Assembly: GCA_934203355.1 (NCBI GenBank)
Contig: CAKPZC010000061.1
Span: forward strand, 1 to 12,485
DNA from: an uncultured Prevotella sp.
Lineage (GTDB): Bacteria; Bacteroidota; Bacteroidia; Bacteroidales; Bacteroidaceae
Reading direction: 5' to 3'
DNA: 12,485 bases
Position numbers and translations under genes: made by a program. Below, piece by piece: positions 7,346 through 12,485 of this stretch. How positions within the stretch are numbered: the first letter of the stretch is position 1; the number at the start of each line of letters is the position of its first letter. The notes beneath the pieces were generated by a model, which was given only the letters and a program-made list of their open reading frames with translations, made no database searches and had not been told where the DNA came from.

Positions 7346-10300
7346 TCAACGCTGTCCAGCACTCCATGCGGCAGGGGTGATGCCATAGGCTTTCTGGAAA
7401 CATTTCGAGAAATAGCTTGAGTTGGAGAACCCCACCATATACATCACCTCCGACACCGAGAATCTGCCCTCGCGCAACAATATAGCGGCACGCTGCATTC
7501 TTATCTGGCGTATAAACTCCACTGGTGTCTTTCCCGTCATCTGCTTCACCTTGCGGTAGAGCAGTTTCGAGCCAAGCCCGAGGGTTTCCTGCAGACTGGT
7601 CACGTTGAAGTCGGAGTCGGCAACATGTGCTTCCACAGTCTCAGTGATTTTAGCGAGCAGTCGGGCATCGGCAGTGCCCATGTCGGTGGGCATAGTGGCG
7701 GTTGGCAAACCGTTGGCGTGGACTTTGGGAGCAACAGAACCTTGAGCCGACTCGAATGTCACCACTACAGTTGTGGCATCCTGGTCGCTGTCGACAGCTG
7801 TATGCGCCCCGTGCATCTCGGCAAACTCATTCACAAGGGCGAGCGGGTTCACACCATCCGACTGCCCTGAACCTGCCACATCGAAATATCGGTTGAAGAC
7901 AAAAGGCATGTCGCTCTTCTTTATCGTCATTCCCGGTATGGTTGCTACTATTGACGTCTTGCCTTCGGCTGTTGCAACGCCAATCGTTATCGGCATTGAG
8001 CCGCTGCGGTTGTCCACGGCATAATCTATGAGTTCTTCCACTATGGGTTGCAGTCTCACCACATCCACACTGACGTATGCCATTGGTGTGTCTGTGCGAT
8101 ATTCTATTTCTGCTGTCTTGCCATATTTCGAGCGAGCATCGTCTACGGCGCGTCGGCAGAAGTCGGCTATGTCGACGAGTGTCGTGCAAACCTTGTCACG
8201 ATTGGCTGTCTGCATGTCGAGAGCCTTATACACAAGCATATTCATGCCCACCACATCGCGGCGCATCTGCTCCATGCGTTGCGCATTGTTGGCATTCTTC
8301 TCGTCGTGGAGCATTGTTAGTATCGAGCCAAACAGCGAGCCGAGAGGCTTTTTGAGCTGTCGCGACAGATTGTCGAAGAAAGCCGAACGTGCTGCCGACT
8401 CCTGCATTACACGTTCCTTGGCGGCACGTTCTTCGTGCAGACGACGGCGCATCATCACAAACTTCATCGCCCAAACGGCTATTCCTACTATCACGAGTAT
8501 ATACACAATCTTTGCCCATATCGACAGATACCATGGCGGAAGTATGGTGACACGATAGTCGAAGACATTGTCCTTTGACACACCCTGAGCATTCATCACC
8601 CTCACCTCAAGAGTGTAAGTGCCCGGTGGCAACGCACTATAGCTTATCTCCTGACTCTCGCCACGCATATACTGCCATGCGTGGTCTACCCCCTTCAGAC
8701 GGTAGGCATACACGTTGGCACACCGCCCCGACATGGGCAGATCGGTGAGCATGAACGTGATGTTGTTCTGGCGTGCGCTCAGCGTTATGTCCGAAAGATA
8801 TGTGGCAGCTCCCTCTTCGGGCACATAGGGTTTGTTGTCTACCAATATGCCCGACAACAAAAGTGTAGGATGTCGCATGTCACGAGAAAGTTCCTCCAAC
8901 TTGTCTACCTGCACACTTGCCACGGCATCGTTGCCTCCAAACAATACGCGTCCCGACACACTGTCGTACATCATCGCCAAAGGGCGGAATCCTGGCAATG
9001 CGAATCGCGACATTGCACCCTCAGGCGACAGCACACAACAGTCCTGCCCCACCACAGCCCATATGCAGTCTTTCACCTTCGACAGCATTGCCATCTCGCC
9101 GTTGTCGAGTCCGGCAATGACAAAGCTACGGTTGTTGCCCATGGTCGTAGCGAAACACTTTATCTCGCCATCCATTGCAGCCCACACGTTGCCCTTGTGG
9201 TCGAGGCATATATCGTTGACTATTCTGTCCTTACCCACAATATGTTCCACACGCATTGTGGTGGGATCGATGCGGTCGAGTCCCTGGTCGTACATGCGCG
9301 CCCAAATCTTGCCGGCTCCGTCTGCCATAAGTTGCCACACGTGTATGCCTTGCAACTCTTTGGCAAGATGTCGGTCGGCTGTCACAGTGGCTGTTGTGGC
9401 ATGCAGCAGTTTCTCCTTTGCCACCACAAACACTCCGCCCATATACGAGCTTATCCAGTATTTTCCCATGCCGTCGTCCACGATGTCGTATGCCCATGCC
9501 GTGGTGTAGCGTCGAGTGGCATCGACCACTATCACGTTGCGCATCTGGCGCGTCTGCGGGTTGTATATGTTCAGTCCGTGGTCGGTACATACTATCACGT
9601 TGCCCTCACGGTCGTCATATACTCTGCGCACACGATTGTGCGACATATGGTGTGTGGCTGATGTCTGTCTGAACCATACCACGTCGCCCTTCTTGTCGGG
9701 CATATATCCGTGGCGTGCTGTGTAGCCAATGAGTCCGTTAGTTCCTCCGAGCCACATCATTCCGTCATTGCTGCGATACATCAGATGCAGACAGTTGCCC
9801 TCGCCCGTCTGTGTTATGTCGCTGAGCGGTGTGATGTCGGGTATCTTGCTATGGCGTATAGCCGACACTCCTTGCTCGGTGCCAGCCCATAGGTTGCCCC
9901 ATCGGTCGGCAAACACCGCCCACACAATGTTGTTGGCTATCGAGTGTGGCGAGCGCGAGTCGTGCAATGCATGTGTAGCTTGATGGTTCTTCCTGTTGTA
10001 TATGTAAAGCCCGTTGTCGGTGCCGGCATATATGTTGTCGCCGTGAAGAGCCAGAGTCTTTATGGAGTTGCCCATAAGTGGGCTGGCTGTCTCCGTATGT
10101 TGCCAGTCATAGCTTAGCAGTGCTCCTTCTGTGCCTATCCACACAGTGTTGCCGTCGGCGAGCAAGGCGTTGACGAGAGTCTGCCGTCCCTCGCCTATAG
10201 ATATGGAGCGCGTCTTGCCACCATTTAACAGCGTCAGTCCTGTCATAGTGCCCACAAGCAGTCCACGACGTGTGGCGAGCAGCGAGTAGACGTTGCTCAG

Positions 10301-10765
10301 CCGGCGACTCTCCATGCGTGTTTCGCCCGTCGCAAGGTTGCGACTATACAATCCCTGGGCACCGCCAAACCACAGACGGTTGCCATATATTGCCACGGCT
10401 CTTGTGTCGCCACTGTCAGTGGCTGGCTTTACGTCGTAGCGTGCTCGGCGTATATCGTAGACATGCAATCCGTGTTCGGTTGCCATATATAGTTTTTCGC
10501 CGTGAACAAGCATCGAGTGCACGCGCCATGTGGCGGTTATGCCGTCGGGTGTAGCGGTGTGTGCAATGGTGCGGTATCCGTCATAGGAGTATAGTCCACG
10601 CTCGGTGCCCAACCACAGTATGCCTTGTGAGTCTTGTGCTATGGAGCACACCGATGGGGCTTCGGCTATGCTCACATTGTCGAAGGTCTGCGATTTGGCT
10701 GTCATGGGCGACACCAGTGTGGCAATCGCAAGGAGTATGTATATAATTAGTTCTCTTTTTTTCAT
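7346..10765 (-). CDS. Propeller/Y_Y_Y/pseudokinase/AraC regulator, reduced HTCS
   Basis: Membrane-spanning regulator of 1139 residues, built like a Bacteroidota hybrid two-component system (HTCS) but reduced. Order: signal peptide (1 to about 25); about 14 propeller repeats of the type IWLGTERGLYSYDG between 49 and 618, consistent with two seven-bladed propellers; a Y_Y_Y domain at about 660-742 ending SYSALPPGTYTLEVRVMN; a membrane helix at about 749-771; a HisKA/ATPase-like region at about 790-1006; and an AraC domain at about 1035-1136 (VSEVMYMVGFSNSSYFSKCFQKAYGITP). In the H-box, NLSRQLKKPL (799-808) has Arg802 where the phosphoacceptor His belongs. The N-box reads LIDYAVDN, the first G-box IPGMTI and the second GVNPLALV, so ATP binding is doubtful. 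No receiver domain lies between the ATPase-like region and the AraC domain. HTCS proteins normally sense a sugar in the periplasm; here the ligand and targets are unknown. The frame is intact throughout. Confidence 0.93.
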   Translation of the reverse strand: MKKRELIIYILLAIATLVSPMTAKSQTFDNVSIAEAPSVCSIAQDSQGILWLGTERGLYSYDGYRTIAHTATPDGITATWRVHSMLVHGEKLYMATEHGLHVYDIRRARYDVKPATDSGDTRAVAIYGNRLWFGGAQGLYSRNLATGETRMESRRLSNVYSLLATRRGLLVGTMTGLTLLNGGKTRSISIGEGRQTLVNALLADGNTVWIGTEGALLSYDWQHTETASPLMGNSIKTLALHGDNIYAGTDNGLYIYNRKNHQATHALHDSRSPHSIANNIVWAVFADRWGNLWAGTEQGVSAIRHSKIPDITPLSDITQTGEGNCLHLMYRSNDGMMWLGGTNGLIGYTARHGYMPDKKGDVVWFRQTSATHHMSHNRVRRVYDDREGNVIVCTDHGLNIYNPQTRQMRNVIVVDATRRYTTAWAYDIVDDGMGKYWISSYMGGVFVVAKEKLLHATTATVTADRHLAKELQGIHVWQLMADGAGKIWARMYDQGLDRIDPTTMRVEHIVGKDRIVNDICLDHKGNVWAAMDGEIKCFATTMGNNRSFVIAGLDNGEMAMLSKVKDCIWAVVGQDCCVLSPEGAMSRFALPGFRPLAMMYDSVSGRVLFGGNDAVASVQVDKLEELSRDMRHPTLLLSGILVDNKPYVPEEGAATYLSDITLSARQNNITFMLTDLPMSGRCANVYAYRLKGVDHAWQYMRGESQEISYSALPPGTYTLEVRVMNAQGVSKDNVFDYRVTILPPWYLSIWAKIVYILVIVGIAVWAMKFVMMRRRLHEERAAKERVMQESAARSAFFDNLSRQLKKPLGSLFGSILTMLHDEKNANNAQRMEQMRRDVVGMNMLVYKALDMQTANRDKVCTTLVDIADFCRRAVDDARSKYGKTAEIEYRTDTPMAYVSVDVVRLQPIVEELIDYAVDNRSGSMPITIGVATAEGKTSIVATIPGMTIKKSDMPFVFNRYFDVAGSGQSDGVNPLALVNEFAEMHGAHTAVDSDQDATTVVVTFESAQGSVAPKVHANGLPTATMPTDMGTADARLLAKITETVEAHVADSDFNVTSLQETLGLGSKLLYRKVKQMTGKTPVEFIRQIRMQRAAILLREGRFSVSEVMYMVGFSNSSYFSKCFQKAYGITPAAWSAGQR

Positions 10766-10792
10766 CGTTTATTGTTTCACGGCGTTAAATTA

Positions 10793-10826
10793 CAAAAATT
10801 TTGGCAGATAGCGAAAGAAAAACAAA
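10793..10826 (-). promoter_or_regulatory. Weak candidate promoter for the large regulator
   Basis: On the minus strand TTTG (10826-10823) is followed after 22 nt by AATTTTTG (10800-10793), which differs from TAnnTTTG at one base and has slightly long spacing. The predicted start would lie about 20 nt before the ATG at 10765. It sits back to back with the radical SAM promoter. Confidence 0.3.
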
Positions 10827-10835
10827 CTAAATCAT

Positions 10836-10843
10836 TACCTTTG
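10836..10843 (+). promoter_or_regulatory. Bacteroidota -7 element for the radical SAM gene
   Basis: TACCTTTG is an exact TAnnTTTG match. It ends 6 nt before the ATG at 10850, so the expected transcription start falls on or next to the start codon. No TTTG lies at the usual -33 distance. Confidence 0.55.
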
Positions 10844-10849
10844 TGGCAT

Positions 10850-11689
10850 ATGATTACCAGATGCTATCTCGAAATAACCAATGTGTGCAATCTCAACTGT
10901 ATGTTCTGCCCTAAAACAACGAGGGCGAAGCACACGATGACTGCCGACGAGTTCGATAAGCTCACAACGCGACTCATGGGCAATACAAAGTTTCTCTACT
11001 TCCACCTCATGGGCGAACCATTGCTCCATCCACTGTTGCCGCAGTTTATACTGACGGCACGACATAAGGGCTTCATACCCATAATCACCACCAACGGCAC
11101 ACTCTTACCTCAACGCACCGACCTGCTCGACGCCCTACCCCACAAGTTGCAGATATCGCTCCACTCCCACGAGGGCAATGGCAGGGAATGTCTCGCCCAG
11201 TATGTCGACGGAGTAATGGCGTTTGCCACCGAGGCGGCAAGGCGTGGATGCATCGTGGTGTTGAGATTATGGAACGAGGGAGGGCTCAACAGCCAGAACG
11301 ACGACATTCTTAGACTCGTGTCACGCCATATACCTCAACCATGGACACAGAGAACTGACGGATGGCGATTGACAGAAAACCTGTATATCGAGAACGACAA
11401 CTTGTTTGAATGGCCCGACATGCGCCACGACGACTACGACGAGGAGGTAGTGTTTTGCTATGCGTTGCGCAATCAGATTGGGGTATTAGTCGACGGAACG
11501 GTGGTGCCGTGTTGCCTCGACCACAACGGAGACATTAACCTCGGAAACCTCTTTGAACATAGCTTGCAGCAAATACTCGGCTCGCAACGCGCAAACGATA
11601 TTTATCAGGGATTCACTAAACATAAAGCCACGGAAACACTGTGCAAAAAATGCGGATATGCAGCAGTGGGAAAAAGATTCAGAAAGTAA
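10850..11689 (+). CDS. Radical SAM/SPASM protein of unknown substrate
   Basis: Predicted cytoplasmic radical SAM enzyme of 279 residues. The 4Fe-4S motif is C13-N-L-N-C17-M-F-C20, on the usual first strand (YLEITNVCNLNCMFCPK). GEPLLHP at 55-61 matches the GGEP-type SAM-binding motif, and ITTNGTLL (79-86) and LQISLHSHEG (100-109) follow the barrel pattern. The C-terminus has Cys203, VVPCCLDHNG with Cys221-Cys222, and LCKKCGY with Cys265 and Cys268, typical of a short SPASM region that may bind one auxiliary Fe-S cluster. I start at ATG 10850, not the in-frame ATG at 10772: the extra 26 residues (MFHGVKLQKF...) are unlike the family, and a -7 element lies within them. No peptide precursor or partner enzyme is next to it, so the reaction cannot be named. 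It is divergent from the large regulator, with 84 bp between start codons. Confidence 0.9.
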   Translation: MITRCYLEITNVCNLNCMFCPKTTRAKHTMTADEFDKLTTRLMGNTKFLYFHLMGEPLLHPLLPQFILTARHKGFIPIITTNGTLLPQRTDLLDALPHKLQISLHSHEGNGRECLAQYVDGVMAFATEAARRGCIVVLRLWNEGGLNSQNDDILRLVSRHIPQPWTQRTDGWRLTENLYIENDNLFEWPDMRHDDYDEEVVFCYALRNQIGVLVDGTVVPCCLDHNGDINLGNLFEHSLQQILGSQRANDIYQGFTKHKATETLCKKCGYAAVGKRFRK

Positions 11690-11707
11690 AAATCAGTATA
11701 TACATAA

Positions 11708-11768
11708 TACTTGGCTAAGTAATATAATATACTTGGCTAAGTAATATAATATACTTGCCAAAGTAATA
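11708..11768. repeat. Three tandem dyads with 22-bp period
   Basis: Two perfect 22-bp units (11709-11730 and 11731-11752) are followed by a 16-bp third unit. Each unit carries a 14-bp dyad with arms TACTT/AAGTA: TACTTGGCTAAGTA at 11708-11721 and 11730-11743, then TACTTGCCAAAGTA at 11752-11765. The arms are invariant and only the 4-bp centre changes (GGCT, GGCT, GCCA). The array fills the 83-bp gap between the convergent radical SAM and DUF4186 genes. It might be a protein-binding array or part of a termination region; neither is shown. Confidence 0.8.
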
Positions 11769-11772
11769 CGTT

Positions 11773-12231
11773 TTACATATATATCTGTCGTTCTATCCAT
11801 GCCATAAGTACAGCTACGGCATATTGCTGTTCGGCCATTGTCAATTGTCTGTCTGCGGGAATATGATGCCATTTGCTGAAGCATCCGCGACAACAACAGC
11901 CCGTGGCATGTTGGGCTATGAATACGGGATGACCTCGCATAGGTGTCTGCTTGCCGTCATTGGGAATAACGGCAGGAGCAAGTCGTCGGGCTACGAAGTC
12001 CTCAGCATGCTGGCGTATAGTGGTCAAACCCTTTGAGGCTATATATTCCTTGTCCTTCGCTGAGAGACGGAAGCGACTACGGAAGGAGGACTTAGCAAGT
12101 CTTTCAAACAAATCTGTAAGGTCGTAATCCCTGCTTACAGAGGGGACTTGCTCTTTGCTGTCGTTCGGAGCAGAGACTCTTTGAACGTCATCTTCCTCCT
12201 CAGGAAATAAACTCAACTCTATGTATTTCAT
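11773..12231 (-). CDS. DUF4186 family protein with N-terminal extension
   Basis: Protein of 152 residues; I recognise the DUF4186 family pattern, whose function is unknown. The domain spans about 38-150: LFERLAKSSFRSRFRLSAKD (41-60), QTPMRGHPVFIAQHATGCCC (95-114) and the C-terminal helix AVLMAWIERQ. Cysteines 112, 113, 114 and 117 (GCCCRGC) with His101, His108 and His122 (KWHHIP) could bind a metal, but this is inference. The first 37 residues are acidic, low in complexity and outside the domain; they begin MKYIELSLFPEE, which resembles the QL[SD]LF sliding-clamp-binding motif. ATG 12231 is the only start that fits the upstream promoter. The gene is not in an operon. It is convergent with the radical SAM gene, from which the dyad array separates it. 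Confidence 0.85.
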   Translation of the reverse strand: MKYIELSLFPEEEDDVQRVSAPNDSKEQVPSVSRDYDLTDLFERLAKSSFRSRFRLSAKDKEYIASKGLTTIRQHAEDFVARRLAPAVIPNDGKQTPMRGHPVFIAQHATGCCCRGCFSKWHHIPADRQLTMAEQQYAVAVLMAWIERQIYM

Positions 12232-12292
12232 AGTTATTATTGTGCGACATAAATCCTATTTCCAGATTTGTCCTTTCTTTTTCTAACTATTG

Positions 12293-12300
12293 CAAAGTTA
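12293..12300 (-). promoter_or_regulatory. Bacteroidota -7 element for the DUF4186 gene
   Basis: Read on the minus strand this is TAACTTTG, identical to the asd and AraC-gene elements. The predicted start near 12287 gives a leader of about 55 nt. A -33 TTTG at the normal distance is not present. Confidence 0.55.
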
Positions 12301-12362
12301 CAACATTTCTTTTGATATTGTGTGATATAAACAAAAAAACTAAAAGGTTTTGTTGAAAAAAA

Positions 12363-12433
12363 GTGACATATGTGACATAATCGTCACAACTAATTTATTA
12401 TCAATCTCTTAACGGCTGGCAGATACATGTCAC
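12363..12433. repeat. Cluster of GTGAC half-sites
   Basis: GTGACAT occurs at 12363-12369 and 12372-12378, and its reverse complement ATGTCAC at 12427-12433. TGTGAC at 12371-12376 and GTCACA at 12383-12388 form a perfect 6-bp dyad. The half-sites look like a CRP-type sequence (TGTGA/TCACA), but the spacer is 8 bp and not 6. The cluster lies 130-200 bp upstream of the DUF4186 start codon. Confidence 0.45.
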
Positions 12434-12478
12434 ATTTCGTAATTTGAGGTGTTATCTGCCAGCGGATTATCTGCTGGC
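12415..12478. repeat. 11-bp inverted repeat plus a third partial copy
   Basis: GCTGGCAGATA (12415-12425) and TATCTGCCAGC (12453-12463) are perfect 11-bp arms around 27 bp. A third copy, TTATCTGCTGGC at 12467-12478, repeats 12452-12463 with two changes and a 15-bp offset. No T-tract follows either arm, so a terminator is unlikely; operator sites or an RNA leader structure for a gene to the right are possible. Confidence 0.55.
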
Positions 12479-12485
12479 TATACCT

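Larger units (their letters stand above)
12232..12485. other. Intergenic region upstream of the DUF4186 gene
   Basis: No coding sequence is visible in these 254 bp up to the window edge. The part near the DUF4186 gene is AT-rich and holds its promoter. The distal part (12363-12478) holds several inverted repeats, listed separately, which may belong to an unseen gene beyond the window. Confidence 0.65.

Noticed and set aside
8681..9661. Plus-strand open frame of 326 codons
   Set aside because: It is antisense to the propeller region of the large regulator, has a His/Val/Tyr-rich composition typical of a reverse-frame shadow, and matches no family I know.
10772..10849. Longer N-terminus for the radical SAM protein from ATG 10772
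   Set aside because: The 26 extra residues do not resemble the family start and contain the -7 element; ATG 10850 places the first strand and CxxxCxxC motif where they belong.
11708..11768. CRISPR array
   Set aside because: The repeats are contiguous 22-bp units without unique spacers, and no cas genes are present.
11693..11896. Minus-strand open frame of 67 codons across the 22-bp repeats
   Set aside because: It overlaps the DUF4186 frame, and its C-terminal part is only translated repeat sequence.
12371..12388. CRP-type binding site
   Set aside because: The half-sites TGTGA and TCACA are present but separated by 8 bp and not 6, and a classical CRP system cannot be assumed in Bacteroidales.

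Overview
The window looks like chromosomal DNA of a Bacteroidales species, most likely a Prevotella-type organism. This rests on several promoter elements of the Bacteroidota type (TAnnTTTG at -7), genes without obvious GGAGG ribosome sites, a Bacteroidota hybrid-sensor-like regulator with two beta-propellers, and DnaK and aspartate-semialdehyde dehydrogenase sequences of Bacteroidales style. It carries seven complete protein genes and one partial gene. I see no tRNA, rRNA, insertion sequence or CRISPR array.

Layout. (1) 1-1526, minus: the chaperone gene dnaK, cut by the left edge so that about the last fifth is missing. (2) 1527-1825: a divergent intergenic region with a promoter and an 8-bp dyad in front of the next gene. 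(3) 1826-2995, plus: an outer-membrane PagL-like (acyloxyacyl hydrolase) beta-barrel protein. It is convergent, with only 12 bp between stop codons, with (4) 3008-3907, minus: an AraC-family regulator. (5) 4188-5204, plus: asd, divergent from the AraC gene and followed by a hairpin terminator that separates it from the next minus-strand cluster. (6) 5294-10765, minus, read right to left: a 1139-residue propeller/AraC one-piece regulator, then a LytS-type histidine kinase, then its LytTR response regulator. (7) 10850-11689, plus: a radical SAM/SPASM protein, divergent from the large regulator. (8) 11773-12231, minus: a DUF4186 protein, separated from the radical SAM gene by three 22-bp-spaced dyads. 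(9) 12232-12485: no gene, but a promoter and a dense set of inverted repeats.

How the genes may work together. dnaK and asd are housekeeping genes. The other genes are mostly regulatory or envelope-related. The LytS/LytTR pair is a complete two-component system. The large regulator beside it resembles a hybrid two-component system but lacks the phosphoacceptor histidine, recognisable ATP-binding boxes and the receiver domain, so it probably signals without phosphotransfer. No SusC/SusD or glycoside hydrolase genes lie in the window, so its target is not visible here.

Most interesting points: the pseudokinase form of the large regulator; the PagL-like protein with Asn where PagL has its catalytic Glu; the radical SAM gene whose ATG lies only 7 nt after a perfect -7 element (probably leaderless); and two unexplained arrays of short inverted repeats flanking the DUF4186 gene. 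None of these amounts to a clearly new multi-gene system on sequence alone.
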